Origin: Bacteroidetes bacterium HGW-Bacteroidetes-6
GTDB lineage: Bacteria > Bacteroidota > Bacteroidia > Bacteroidales > DTU049
Assembly: GCA_002842495.1 (NCBI GenBank)
Contig: PHDB01000005.1
Span: 62,001 to 126,000, forward strand
DNA length: 64,000 nucleotides
Direction: 5' to 3'
Shown: one piece after another, positions 41,051-50,464 of the stretch
Numbering within the stretch: position 1 is the first letter of the stretch
Layout: each line of letters opens with the position of its first letter
Position numbers and translations under genes: made by a program
The notes under the pieces: generated by a model
Database searches by the model: none
What the model was told of the DNA's origin: nothing
Seen by the model: the letters and a program-made list of their open reading frames with translations, nothing else

Positions 41051-44000
41051 TTAATAAGTTTTATATTCATCCCAACTTTTAATCTGAATATCCTCAATTT
41101 TCATCGAACAGAAAGCGATAATAAATGCAGAAGCCAGACGAGCGTTTGTTATGAGTGGAACGTTAAAATCCACTGCTGCTCTCCTGATTTTATAACCATT
41201 CTCGAGTTCAATCTGAGTAAGGTTTTTTGGAATATTTATAACAAAATCAAGCTCTTTATTTTTGAGCATTTGCATAGCCTGTGGCTGCATATCAGGATCA
41301 CTTGGCCAATGCACCAAAGTAGCAGGAATATTGTTGTCAATCAAGTACTTGTGTGATCCTCCGGTTGCATAAAGGTTGTAGCCCTTCTGGGACAACAGTT
41401 TTGAGGCCATAAGCAGATCAGCTTTTTGTTTTGCAGAACCGCTGGATATTAAAATATTCTTTTTAGGGATTCTGTAACCGACAGATAGCATAGCAGTTAG
41501 TATAGCCTCATTGGTATCATCACCAATACATCCCACCTCTCCGGTTGAAGCCATATCGACACCTAGCACAGGATCGGCCTTTTGAAGACGTGAAAAGGAA
41601 AATTGAGAAGCCTTAATGCCCACATAATCAAGATCGAATGCACTATTGGAAGGAGGGGTAACCTCTGTACCTGTCATCACCTTTGCAGCAAGTTCTATAA
41701 AGTTAATTTTGAGAACTTTTGAGACAAAAGGGAAACTTCTTGATGCCCTCAGGTTACACTCAATTACCTTTATATCGTTCTCTTTTGCAAGGAACTGGAT
41801 GTTAAACGGACCTGTAATATTAAGTTCTCCGGCAATTCTTCTGGCAATCTTCTTTATTCTGCGCGAAGTCTCAACATATAGCTTTTGAGGAGGAAACTGA
41901 ATTGTCGCATCACCCGAGTGAACACCGGCAAATTCAATATGTTCTGAAACCGCATAGGCAATTATCTCACCATCTTTTGCAACAGCGTCAAGCTCTATCT
42001 CTTTGGCATTCTGAATAAACTCAGATACTACAACAGGGTGTTTTTTAGATACATTAGCCGCTAACTTCAAGAATTGCTCCAATTCACTATTGTTTGAACA
42101 AACATTCATTGCAGCACCTGAAAGCACATAGGATGGTCTTACCAAAACAGGGAATCCAACAATGTCAACAAATTCATTTACCTCATGCAGGGTAGTGAGC
42201 TCCTTCCATCTTGGCTGGTCAACACCCAATCTGTCAAGCATAGAAGAGAATTTATGTCTGTCCTCAGCGTTATCAATGCTTTTTGCGCTTGTTCCCAATA
42301 AGTTAACTCCAGACTTGTCCAATTTTAAGGCAAGGTTATTTGGAATCTGACCTCCCACCGAAACAATCATTCCATGAGGGTTTTCAAGTTCATAAATATC
42401 CATAACCCTTTCGTAAGTGAGCTCGTCAAAGTAGAGACGGTCGCACATATCGTAGTCGGTAGAGACTGTTTCAGGGTTGTAATTTATCATTACGCCTCTC
42501 CATCCTGTATTCCTAATTGTTTGAAGTGCATTTACCGAACACCAGTCAAATTCAACAGAACTGCCAATACGGTATGCGCCTGAACCTAATATAATAATAG
42601 ACTTATGGTCACCAAGATAATTGACATCATTTGCAGTTCCGTTATAGGTAAGGTAGAGGTAGTTTGTCTGAGCCGGATACTCTGCAGCAAGAGTGTCAAT
42701 CTGCTTAACAACGGGCTTAATGCCTCTCTCTTTTCTGATACTTCTAATCAATGATGCAGAGATATCGGGATCGGTTCTGTCTTTAAATATTAGCCTTGCT
42801 ATCTGGAAATCGGAGAAACCCTCTTTTTTGGACTTTAACAGAAGTTGGTCATTAAGCTCCTCAATCTCTCCCAGAGCACTTAGCTTCTTTGACGTGAGAA
42901 CAATATTTTGAAGCTTATCAAGAAACCATCTGTCAATTTTTGTAAGCTCATGAATTTGGTCTACAGTATAGCCCTTTTGAAATGCCTTAGAAATTACGAA
43001 TATACGGTTATCGGTTGGCTCCCTGAGTGATTTATCAATATCTTCTACTATTATCTCTCTGTTAGCTACAAACCCGTGTGCACCCTGGCCAATCATCCTT
43101 AAACCCTTCTGAATAGCCTCTTCAAAGCTGCGGCCGATAGCCATAACCTCACCAACACTCTTCATGCTTGAGCCAATCTCTCTTGATACGCCCTGGAATT
43201 TTGAGAGGTCCCATCTTGGAATTTTACACACAATGTAGTCCAGTGCTGGTTCAAAGAAGGCAGGAGTTGTTTTGGTCACTGAGTTCTTTAGTTCAAACAG
43301 ACCGTATCCCAAACCTAATTTTGCGGCAACAAATGCAAGAGGATAACCGGTTGCTTTAGAGGCAAGTGCCGATGATCTGCTCAACCTTGCGTTTACCTCA
43401 ATAACTCTATAGTCCTCAGAATAAGGGTCAAAAGCATATTGTACATTACACTCACCCACGATACCAATATGTCTTACTATCTTGATAGAGAGCTCTCTGA
43501 GCATATGATATTCACTGTTGGTAAGAGTTTGTGAAGGGGCAACCACTATACTCTCTCCCGTGTGAATTCCAAGGGGGTCAAAGTTCTCCATGTTGCATAC
43601 TGTTATACAGTTGTCATAACAGTCTCTTACAACTTCGTACTCAATCTCTTTCCATCCCTTAAGCGATTTCTCGACCAGTACCTGAGTAGAGTATGAAAAT
43701 GCTTTTCCTGCAAGAACCTCTAATTCATCTGCGTTATCGCAGAATCCGCTGCCCAGTCCTCCAAGAGCGTAGGCCGCCCTTAGGATAACCGGATATCCAA
43801 GGTCTTGTGCAGCAATCTTAGCATCTTCAATAGTTGCTACTGCATGACTTTTGATTGTTTTTACATCTATCTGATCCAGTTTTTTTACAAAAAGTTCTCT
43901 GTCTTCTGTATCCATAATGGATTGCACAGGTGTTCCAAGTACCTTAAGATCATACTTTTCAAAAACTCCTGATTTATATAATTCTACGCCGCAATTGAGA

Positions 44001-44278
44001 GCTGTCTGACCACCAAATGCCAGCAGTATTCCCTGAGGTTTCTCCTTTTTGATTACCTCTTCAACAAAATATGGAGTAACAGGCAAAAAGTAAATTTTGT
44101 CCGCTACACCTTCGGATGTCTGAACGGTAGCAATATTGGGGTTAATAAGTACCGTCTCGATTCCCTCCTCCTTCATAGCCTTTAGTGCCTGTGAACCTGA
44201 GTAGTCAAACTCACCTGCTTCACCAATCTTCAATGCTCCTGAACCGAGTAATAGTACCTTTTTAATATTTTTATCCAT
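41051..44278 (-). CDS. carB: Carbamoyl-phosphate synthase, large subunit
   Basis: A 1,075-residue CarB that makes carbamoyl phosphate from bicarbonate, ATP and ammonia for pyrimidines and arginine. The two homologous halves each have an ATP-grasp domain: the first starts with VLLLGSGALKIGEAGEFDYSGSQA, the second, near residue 560, with IIILGSGAYRIGSSVEFDWCSVNA. IEVNARLSRSSALASKATGYPLA and IECNLRASRSFPFVSK are the metal-binding blocks. The C-terminal allosteric MGS-like domain (about 940-1075) is present with YATGGSHKYL. It lies 9 bp after carA and ends at the shared terminator. Confidence 0.97.
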   Translation of the reverse strand: MDKNIKKVLLLGSGALKIGEAGEFDYSGSQALKAMKEEGIETVLINPNIATVQTSEGVADKIYFLPVTPYFVEEVIKKEKPQGILLAFGGQTALNCGVELYKSGVFEKYDLKVLGTPVQSIMDTEDRELFVKKLDQIDVKTIKSHAVATIEDAKIAAQDLGYPVILRAAYALGGLGSGFCDNADELEVLAGKAFSYSTQVLVEKSLKGWKEIEYEVVRDCYDNCITVCNMENFDPLGIHTGESIVVAPSQTLTNSEYHMLRELSIKIVRHIGIVGECNVQYAFDPYSEDYRVIEVNARLSRSSALASKATGYPLAFVAAKLGLGYGLFELKNSVTKTTPAFFEPALDYIVCKIPRWDLSKFQGVSREIGSSMKSVGEVMAIGRSFEEAIQKGLRMIGQGAHGFVANREIIVEDIDKSLREPTDNRIFVISKAFQKGYTVDQIHELTKIDRWFLDKLQNIVLTSKKLSALGEIEELNDQLLLKSKKEGFSDFQIARLIFKDRTDPDISASLIRSIRKERGIKPVVKQIDTLAAEYPAQTNYLYLTYNGTANDVNYLGDHKSIIILGSGAYRIGSSVEFDWCSVNALQTIRNTGWRGVMINYNPETVSTDYDMCDRLYFDELTYERVMDIYELENPHGMIVSVGGQIPNNLALKLDKSGVNLLGTSAKSIDNAEDRHKFSSMLDRLGVDQPRWKELTTLHEVNEFVDIVGFPVLVRPSYVLSGAAMNVCSNNSELEQFLKLAANVSKKHPVVVSEFIQNAKEIELDAVAKDGEIIAYAVSEHIEFAGVHSGDATIQFPPQKLYVETSRRIKKIARRIAGELNITGPFNIQFLAKENDIKVIECNLRASRSFPFVSKVLKINFIELAAKVMTGTEVTPPSNSAFDLDYVGIKASQFSFSRLQKADPVLGVDMASTGEVGCIGDDTNEAILTAMLSVGYRIPKKNILISSGSAKQKADLLMASKLLSQKGYNLYATGGSHKYLIDNNIPATLVHWPSDPDMQPQAMQMLKNKELDFVINIPKNLTQIELENGYKIRRAAVDFNVPLITNARLASAFIIAFCSMKIEDIQIKSWDEYKTY

Positions 44279-44287
44279 CTTGTTAAA

Positions 44288-45358
44288 TTAGAGTAGTTTA
44301 ATAAAGTCGTCAAATAGAAATTCAGTATCTGTCGGGCCACTTGAGGCCTCAGGGTGAAACTGACAAGAGAAGAATGGTTTTGATTTGTGTCTTATCCCTT
44401 CGTTTGTTGAGTCGTTCATATTTATAAAGAGGGGCTCCCAATCGCCGCCAAGAGTATTATTATCAACAGCATATCCATGGTTCTGAGATGTAATAAAACA
44501 TCTGTTTGTGTTTGCCATCCTCACAGGTTGATTATGGCTACGATGCCCATATTTAAGTTTAAATGTCTGTGCACCACCGGCTTTTGAGAGTAGTTGATTA
44601 CCCATGCAGATACCAAAAATTGGTTTCTCTTCATTTAACGCCCTCTTTATGTTTTCAACTGTTATATTGCAAAAATCTGGATTTCCAGGGCCATTTGAAA
44701 TAAATAGTCCGTCATATTCCAATTTTGAAAAGTCATAATCCCATGGTACTCTTATGATTTCAACACCTCTTCTCAAAAGACATCTAATTATATTGTGCTT
44801 AACTCCGCAGTCAACCAACACTATCTTCTTATCTCCGTTACCGTATCTTATAACCTCTTTACAGCTTACAACATCAACCTGATTTACCAGGTTAGGGTCT
44901 TCCATTTTCTCCAGAGTAGCCCCTTCCGGCAAAATCTTACCCAACATAGAGCCTTTCTCTCTCAATATTTTAGTAAGTTCTCTGGTATCGATACCATATA
45001 TGCCAGGGATTTTATGTTCCTTAAGCCACTCATCCAGGCTCTTCTTAGCATTCCAGTGACTGTACTTGAAAGAGTAATCTGAAATTACCAAACCGCGTAC
45101 ATGAATCTTTTCAGACTCAAACAGCGTGGAAAGATTACCTTCAACAGAATCCTCCGGTACACCGTAGTTACCAACCAAGGGAAAGGTCACACATAATATT
45201 TGTCCGGAGTAGGAGGGATCGGTCAGACTCTCTGGATATCCCACCATAGCGGTAGAAAAAACGACCTCACCATCAATGGCTTGGTCGTAACCAAAAGAGT
45301 GTCCCTTAAATTCGGCACCATTCTCCAGGTGCAGGGTAGCAGGTTTGTTTGGATGCAT
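44288..45358 (-). CDS. carA: Carbamoyl-phosphate synthase, small (glutaminase) subunit
   Basis: A 356-residue CarA that supplies ammonia from glutamine. The N-terminal domain has GYPESLTDPSYSGQILCVTFPLVGNYG. The class I amidotransferase half has the nucleophile Cys in GICMGNQLL, the KYGHRSHNQPV segment, and the catalytic His and Glu in CQFHPEASSGP. All catalytic residues are intact. It precedes carB by 9 bp, and a promoter-like box lies about 36 bp upstream. Confidence 0.97.
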   Translation of the reverse strand: MHPNKPATLHLENGAEFKGHSFGYDQAIDGEVVFSTAMVGYPESLTDPSYSGQILCVTFPLVGNYGVPEDSVEGNLSTLFESEKIHVRGLVISDYSFKYSHWNAKKSLDEWLKEHKIPGIYGIDTRELTKILREKGSMLGKILPEGATLEKMEDPNLVNQVDVVSCKEVIRYGNGDKKIVLVDCGVKHNIIRCLLRRGVEIIRVPWDYDFSKLEYDGLFISNGPGNPDFCNITVENIKRALNEEKPIFGICMGNQLLSKAGGAQTFKLKYGHRSHNQPVRMANTNRCFITSQNHGYAVDNNTLGGDWEPLFINMNDSTNEGIRHKSKPFFSCQFHPEASSGPTDTEFLFDDFIKLL

Positions 45359-45393
45359 TATTTTTTTCCTGTTTTGATATTAAATAAACTCGG

Positions 45394-45401
45394 CAAAATT
45401 A
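45394..45401 (-). promoter_or_regulatory. -7 type promoter box for carAB
   Basis: On the minus strand TAATTTTG, followed by CCGAG, matches TAnnTTTG exactly, 36 bp upstream of the carA ATG and just downstream of the terminator of the preceding gene. Confidence 0.5.
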
Positions 45402-45415
45402 ATCAAAATATAAAC

Positions 45416-45443
45416 AAAAAAAAAGGGGCGTTTGCCCCTTTTT
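45416..45443 (-). terminator. Intrinsic terminator of the C69 dipeptidase gene
   Basis: AAAAAGGGGC (45420-45429) and GCCCCTTTTT (45434-45443) form a perfect 10-bp stem with a GTTT loop. On the minus strand it is followed by a run of T, as expected for a terminator of the gene ending at 45472, and it insulates carA. Confidence 0.85.
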
Positions 45444-45471
45444 AAATATGATGTTTACAAAAAGCTATAAG

Positions 45472-47079
45472 TTACATACTTCTGGCAAAGATTGTCCATA
45501 ATTCCGCTTTGAGCTCTACCCATCTTTTCATGGTAGCAGATGCGAAATTGTGAGTATGGTCGGTGAGAAGTTGCTTAGCCTCATCTGTTTTACCCTCCTT
45601 GATAAGATCTGCTGCCTTTTTCTCAACCATAGGTGCCATTTCAAATAAAAGATCTTCAAATTTCATAATCTGAGGCTCAAGAAGGCCTCTTGTTCTGTCC
45701 CAGTTTATTGTTGCAATTCTGTTAGTCTCCCTGAATGACCAGATTGCAGCATCTGTGCGATATCTGTGCTGACCACAAACCTTAAAACTCTCAGGCAGAT
45801 ACTTGGTTCCTGAGTAAATTGGAATCCTTGGACTCTGTGCAGGGTTGTCAAAGGAGAAGTAGGCAATACCTCCAACTTCGTCAGGCAGCCAGTCTCTCAA
45901 CTGAATAATGTGTGAATAAGAGCACTGAATAACCGCTACGTTTCTGATTCTTTCGGTCACACCAGGTTTAATATGATTTAAAAGTGCCCTCATATCGTTA
46001 CTCATAAAGTTTGATATTGGCTTAACAGTATCTTTATACTCACCTCTTTCACGATCCCTTCTTGTCACCTCTACAGCCAGATTCTTTGTCTGATCCCACT
46101 CTGTACCTTCGTATGTCTCTCTGTAAAGTGCAATTATATCTCTTACAGCTACCTTTTTATCTGGTTTAACAGAAAATGGCAGCTCTTCAGAATCAAATTT
46201 AAGATTCAATGAAGGAGCAAGTGCATTGAGAACAAAAAATTCACGATATGAGAATGGCTTGCTTCCGTTGTTTATCTTCCAGAATACAAACTCCTCTTTA
46301 CCATCCCAGAAGCCCAGTTTTTTGCATCTCTCCTTAATATCGGTGCTATACATGAAATTGGCAGGATCGTTGAAATTAACGCGTGAAATCCTTGGTATAT
46401 TGGCTGAAATGCCCACATGGTCATCCGGAATTCTTTGTGCAACCCAGATAGCAGATGGTTTTCCAGGACCCGAACCGAAAATTTCAAGTTGCCAAACCTC
46501 TTTTTTATCTGCAATTGTGAGACATTCACCTGAATCACCATAACCATACTGCTCGGCAAGACGACCAATAAGAATAACGGCATCTTTGGCAGTTGAGCAT
46601 CTTTGAAGAGCAATTCTTTCAAGTTCCTCTATCAAAAAGAGGCCCATATCGTTAACAAGCTCTCTTCTGCCAACAATTGTGGTTTCGCCTATTGCGAGTT
46701 GCTTTTCATTAAGACATGGATATGCAGTATTCAGGTATGCGAAGGTTTCGGCAGGAGCGGGGATACGACCCTTTTCCGTAACATTTCTATTGTCCCAAGG
46801 CTCCTCTGTATGGAGTGCTCCCCAGAATACAGGTTCGGTATCTCCGGGTTTAAAACTTTTTTTGCCTACAATTTCAAGCCAGGTTCTGTAATTTGAGTCA
46901 CAGGTGTGTGCTGTCATGACTGAACCGTCTGTACTGGCCTGTTTACCAACAACAATGGATGTGCAACTTTCTGTAAAATCAGAGTCATCTGGATTGACGT
47001 ATTTAAAAGGTACCTGCGAATGCAGTGAGACAGAGACTAGAAAAAGAGCAGCGGCTAAAAATAGTCGTTTGATTTTCAT
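45472..47079 (-). CDS. Exported C69-family dipeptidase (PepD/U34 type)
   Basis: From ATG 47079 this is 535 residues with a signal peptide (MKIKRLFLAAALFLVSVSLHSQ). The predicted nucleophile is the Cys in FTESCTSIVVGK, about residue 39; in this N-terminal-nucleophile family it is exposed by processing. TDGSVMTAHTCDSNYRTW, GETTIVGR and AEQYGYGDSGECLTIADKKEVWQLEIFG follow, all typical. It probably hydrolyses peptides in the periplasm to feed amino-acid catabolism. The frame extends 32 codons further upstream, but that part reads as non-coding and precedes the signal peptide. It is divergent from the nfeD gene. Confidence 0.9.
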   Translation of the reverse strand: MKIKRLFLAAALFLVSVSLHSQVPFKYVNPDDSDFTESCTSIVVGKQASTDGSVMTAHTCDSNYRTWLEIVGKKSFKPGDTEPVFWGALHTEEPWDNRNVTEKGRIPAPAETFAYLNTAYPCLNEKQLAIGETTIVGRRELVNDMGLFLIEELERIALQRCSTAKDAVILIGRLAEQYGYGDSGECLTIADKKEVWQLEIFGSGPGKPSAIWVAQRIPDDHVGISANIPRISRVNFNDPANFMYSTDIKERCKKLGFWDGKEEFVFWKINNGSKPFSYREFFVLNALAPSLNLKFDSEELPFSVKPDKKVAVRDIIALYRETYEGTEWDQTKNLAVEVTRRDRERGEYKDTVKPISNFMSNDMRALLNHIKPGVTERIRNVAVIQCSYSHIIQLRDWLPDEVGGIAYFSFDNPAQSPRIPIYSGTKYLPESFKVCGQHRYRTDAAIWSFRETNRIATINWDRTRGLLEPQIMKFEDLLFEMAPMVEKKAADLIKEGKTDEAKQLLTDHTHNFASATMKRWVELKAELWTIFARSM

Positions 47080-47105
47080 CTGTTTAAGAGTATAAGTTAA
47101 TAATG

Positions 47106-47113
47106 TAATTTTG
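47106..47113 (+). promoter_or_regulatory. -7 type promoter box, plus strand (nfeD side)
   Basis: TAATTTTG fits TAnnTTTG and lies 56 bp before ATG 47169. It overlaps the divergent promoter region, so direction is uncertain. Confidence 0.38.
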
Positions 47114-47123
47114 TCACTTTGAG

Positions 47124-47131
47124 CAAAAATA
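47124..47131 (-). promoter_or_regulatory. -7 type promoter box for the C69 dipeptidase gene
   Basis: On the minus strand TATTTTTG, followed by CTC, fits TAnnTTTG and lies 45 bp before ATG 47079. Confidence 0.42.
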
Positions 47132-47168
47132 CAAAAAATCAGGTTATATTTACTCCGAAATACAAAAT

Positions 47169-48515
47169 ATGCCAAAAATGAGAATTTCGTTAATATTGCT
47201 GACTTGGATATTGTCTATAACATCGCTGGTAGGCCAGCAGACGTTTTATGTGATTGATATTAAAGAGGAGATAAACAAATCCTCTGCAAAAAGACTTTCT
47301 AAAGGGTTGGCAGAAGCTTCAGAGATGAAGGCCGACTGGGTAATTATTCAATTGAATACATATGGAGGGGCAGTTGATGCTGCAGACAGCATGAGAACAG
47401 CTCTCCTTAACTTTCATATTCCTGTGATAGCTTTCATTAACAACCAGGCCGCATCTGCAGGTGCGCTCATCTCAATTGCATGCGACAGCATATATATGAG
47501 AAAAGGTGGGAGCATTGGGGCTGCAACAGTTGTGAACCAGACAGGAGAGGTGATGCCTGACAAGTACCAGTCATTTATGAGGGCAATGATGAGGGCGACT
47601 GCAGAGGTTAATGGCAGAGATCCTAAAATTGCTGAGGCAATGGTAGATCCTTCAATATATATCGATGGGCTAATTGATAGCAACAAGGTGTTAAGCTTTA
47701 CTGCAGAAGAGGCAATGTTACATGGTTATTGTGAGGGGATTGCAGTAAATACACAAGAGGTCGCAACAATCATAACGGGTTCGGATGACTTTATTTTAAC
47801 TGTTCAAAAGCTCTCTTTCATGGATAAGATTCTACTATTCTTTTTAACTCCGGTAGTTCAGGGTCTTCTTCTGATGTTAATAATAGGAGGAATCTATTTT
47901 GAGCTTCAAAGCCCTGGAATCGGATTCCCTTCTGCTGCAGCTGTGATAGCAGCAGTTCTCTATTTTTCACCACTTTACCTTGAAGGACTTGCAGAGAACT
48001 GGGAGATAATCATTTTTGCGATAGGAATTTTGCTAATATTGGCTGAAATATTTGTAATCCCCGGGTTTGGCGTTGCAGGGGTGTCAGGTATTGTTCTAAT
48101 GGTAACCGGTCTGGCATTTGCTATGATTGACAATAAACTTTTCTACTATGAAGGTAAGTTTGATTTTATAGTACTCATCAAGCCTGTTTCAATCGTAATG
48201 CTCTCGACCTTTTTATCTCTGATCTCATCCATATATCTGGCTGGAAAACTCTTTAAAACCTCAAGGTTACCGGGAGTATCATTACCAACAGAATTAAAAG
48301 ATAGTGAAGGTTTTGTGGGGGTAGAGATACACTACCATCACCTTGTTGGGAAAACAGCAGAGGTTAAAACCGATATGAGACCTTCAGGTAAAATTGATAT
48401 TGATGGAAAATGGTACGAAGCAACTATGGATATGGGTATGGCCAATAAGGGCGACTCTGTAATTGTTACCCGTTTTGAGGCGGGGAGACTATATTGCGAG
48501 CGTCTGAATCAATAA
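47169..48515 (+). CDS. NfeD-family membrane serine protease
   Basis: A 448-residue protein with a signal/anchor (about 4-22), a ClpP-like serine protease domain (about 25-215), four to five membrane segments (about 220-375) and a C-terminal OB-fold NfeD domain (about 385-448, with SGKIDIDGKWYEA). The nucleophile is Ser96 in NNQAASAGALIS and the general-base lysine is probably Lys132 in PDKYQ, so this is the catalytic long form. Homologs cleave stomatin partners, but no stomatin (SPFH) gene follows here. The start may be 47169 or 47178. Its 3' end overlaps ispG by 50 bp, tail to tail. Confidence 0.9.
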   Translation: MPKMRISLILLTWILSITSLVGQQTFYVIDIKEEINKSSAKRLSKGLAEASEMKADWVIIQLNTYGGAVDAADSMRTALLNFHIPVIAFINNQAASAGALISIACDSIYMRKGGSIGAATVVNQTGEVMPDKYQSFMRAMMRATAEVNGRDPKIAEAMVDPSIYIDGLIDSNKVLSFTAEEAMLHGYCEGIAVNTQEVATIITGSDDFILTVQKLSFMDKILLFFLTPVVQGLLLMLIIGGIYFELQSPGIGFPSAAAVIAAVLYFSPLYLEGLAENWEIIIFAIGILLILAEIFVIPGFGVAGVSGIVLMVTGLAFAMIDNKLFYYEGKFDFIVLIKPVSIVMLSTFLSLISSIYLAGKLFKTSRLPGVSLPTELKDSEGFVGVEIHYHHLVGKTAEVKTDMRPSGKIDIDGKWYEATMDMGMANKGDSVIVTRFEAGRLYCERLNQ

Positions 48516-49812
48516 GTTTAAGCAAAATATCAATAGCTTCACTTTCGGGAACTGATCTGAAAACAGGTGTTTTACCCCTGTAGATGCTCACTTTTCCCCT
48601 CCCTTCGCCAACATACCCGTAATCGGCATCAGCCATCTCTCCCGGTCCGTTTACAATACATCCCATTACTGCAATGTTGTAACCCTTAAGGTGAGAGGTA
48701 CGCCTTTTTACCTCATTAAAAACACTTTCAAGATTAAAAAGCGTTCTGCCACAACCTGGACAGGCAATGTACTCAGGTTTTGAAAATCTGCGACGAGCAG
48801 CCTGCATCAGATTATCTTTGAAGTTATCAATAAGGTGGTTAGAGATTGCTTGCCCGGCAACAAATGCACTTACAGAAAAATCATCTATGCTCTTTTCGAG
48901 CAAATGAGGGCCTATCTCGCAAGCTGCTTCGAGTATAAACTCATCCCATGTTTCTGTATTATAGCTAAAGTTTAAATTACCGCTCTGAATCTTCTCCAGA
49001 ACAGTATAATATCTTCCTGGTTTTTCAAAGAATTTTGCAATAAGATCTGCTGCAGGAATTTCGTTTAAGGGGCTCTCTGTGAGAGACACCCTTATAGTAT
49101 CTCCAATGCCTTTTGAAAGAAGAGCAGAGAGGCCAACTGCAGACTTAATACGACCCTCATCGCCGTTTCCTGCCTCAGTAACCCCAAGGTGAAGCGGGTA
49201 GATTACCCTGTTTTTGAGCATCTCATCATGTAAAAGGCTGTAAGCCTTTGTCATAATAATAGTATTGCTAGCCTTTAGAGAAATAATTATTCTATCAAAA
49301 TTGTTATTTTCAGCCATTTTAATCCACTCCATTGCCGCCTCTTTCATTCCGGCAGGAGTATTACCGTACTTTTCAACAATTCTATCACCGAGTGAGCCAT
49401 GGTTGACACCAATTCTGATGGAAGTGGAGTGTTCCTTGCAAATATCTGTTAATCTGGCAAACTCCCTGATTGCAATATCATGATCCTTTGCAAAGTTTCC
49501 GGGGTTTATTCTCACTTTATCTGCAACTTTTGCGGCTTCATGGGCAACTTCATAAGAGAAGTGAACATCTGCTACAAGAGGGGTTAAAATACCCTTATCT
49601 CTAAGCATCTCTTTAATAACCTTGAGCGCACTTACCTCTTTCAACCCTTGAGTTGTAAGCCTGATTATTTGAGCACCTGCATTTGAAAGTTCAACACACT
49701 GCCTGAAAGAGGCCTCAATGTCGGCCGTAGGGGTGTTGCACATTGTCTGAACCACTATCTTACCACCGTTGCCAATTGAAACATTCCCAACATTAACAGT
49801 TAGCTTTTTCAT
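48466..49812 (-). CDS. ispG: 4-hydroxy-3-methylbut-2-enyl diphosphate synthase (IspG/GcpE), with a short extra domain
   Basis: A 448-residue iron-sulfur enzyme of the MEP isoprenoid pathway. The TIM barrel covers about 1-260 (NTPTADIEASFRQC, RINPGNFA, LHLGVTEAGNG). The cluster domain has Cys351 and Cys354 in CPGCGRTLF, Cys385 in MGCIVNGPGE and Glu392. Between them, about 260-345, lies an insert of roughly 90 residues absent from the E. coli-type enzyme (about 370 residues) but far shorter than the insert in plant and Bacteroides enzymes (over 600). It is the last gene of a minus-strand run; its start overlaps the barrel-protein gene by 4 bp. Confidence 0.93.
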   Translation of the reverse strand: MKKLTVNVGNVSIGNGGKIVVQTMCNTPTADIEASFRQCVELSNAGAQIIRLTTQGLKEVSALKVIKEMLRDKGILTPLVADVHFSYEVAHEAAKVADKVRINPGNFAKDHDIAIREFARLTDICKEHSTSIRIGVNHGSLGDRIVEKYGNTPAGMKEAAMEWIKMAENNNFDRIIISLKASNTIIMTKAYSLLHDEMLKNRVIYPLHLGVTEAGNGDEGRIKSAVGLSALLSKGIGDTIRVSLTESPLNEIPAADLIAKFFEKPGRYYTVLEKIQSGNLNFSYNTETWDEFILEAACEIGPHLLEKSIDDFSVSAFVAGQAISNHLIDNFKDNLMQAARRRFSKPEYIACPGCGRTLFNLESVFNEVKRRTSHLKGYNIAVMGCIVNGPGEMADADYGYVGEGRGKVSIYRGKTPVFRSVPESEAIDILLKLIDSDARNIVSPPQNG

Positions 49813-50429
49813 AGATGGAAGTATAATGTTGCACTAATAAGCACCTGCTTGGGATAGGTAAAAAAGTGTTCAGTTTCGCTGAATTTTTTGGGACTATGCA
49901 GATATGAGAGAGAGTATTGATAGTTTCCTTCTAGATGCAGTTCAAAAGGCCTTAAAACAAAGGCTAAGCCTCCTCCGACAATAAAGCCATAATCTACTTT
50001 ATAATCATTCTCATCAAAACCGCTGACGTCAGAAACACTTTTTTTGTACCTGTAACCGCCGAAACCGCCAGCATTAATCAGAAGGCGCATCTTCCAAAAA
50101 TCCATATGGAACTGAGAGACAACAGGTATGGTGATAACTTCGTATCTTGTAGTTGTCTCACCGATTGTAAAACCCTGCTCACTCTTTGAGATTGCAGCCT
50201 GAAAACCAAAGAGATTTATTGTTTTCCAAAGATCATGATAAAAGGTATAAACAAAAGAGTAATTACCGTAAGTTTTAACAGATACTGCACTGATATCCGG
50301 TCTTGTATCAAGTCCACTTATGTTGTATGCAGCCCTGACTCCAATCAAGTGCTCTCTCTTTTGAGCGTTTACTGTATTAGCGGACAAAAGGAGCAAAACA
50401 AACAGTATAGATATATGGATCTTTTTCAC
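49809..50429 (-). CDS. Outer-membrane beta-barrel protein, PorT-like
   Basis: A 206-residue exported protein with a signal peptide (MKKIHISILFVLLLLSANTVNAQ). The rest is a series of amphipathic strands with alternating aromatic residues (IGVRAAYNISGL, GNYSFVYTFYHDLW, LLINAGGFGGYRYKK, VDYGFIVGGGLAFVL, LHLEGNYQYSLSYL) and a C-terminal ISATLYFHL strand ending in an aromatic-rich segment. This fits a small eight-stranded outer-membrane barrel of the PorT/OmpX type. True PorT acts in type IX secretion, but this cannot be settled by eye. It sits between the Ig-like lipoprotein gene and ispG. Confidence 0.75.
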   Translation of the reverse strand: MKKIHISILFVLLLLSANTVNAQKREHLIGVRAAYNISGLDTRPDISAVSVKTYGNYSFVYTFYHDLWKTINLFGFQAAISKSEQGFTIGETTTRYEVITIPVVSQFHMDFWKMRLLINAGGFGGYRYKKSVSDVSGFDENDYKVDYGFIVGGGLAFVLRPFELHLEGNYQYSLSYLHSPKKFSETEHFFTYPKQVLISATLYFHL

Positions 50430-50464
50430 GTGGCTGGTTTATTTAACTATTTAGTTTTATTAGG

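Noticed and set aside
47080-47175. 5' extension of the C69 dipeptidase
   Set aside because: A standard signal peptide begins at ATG 47079, so the extra 32 codons would sit in front of it; they also contain promoter-like boxes.
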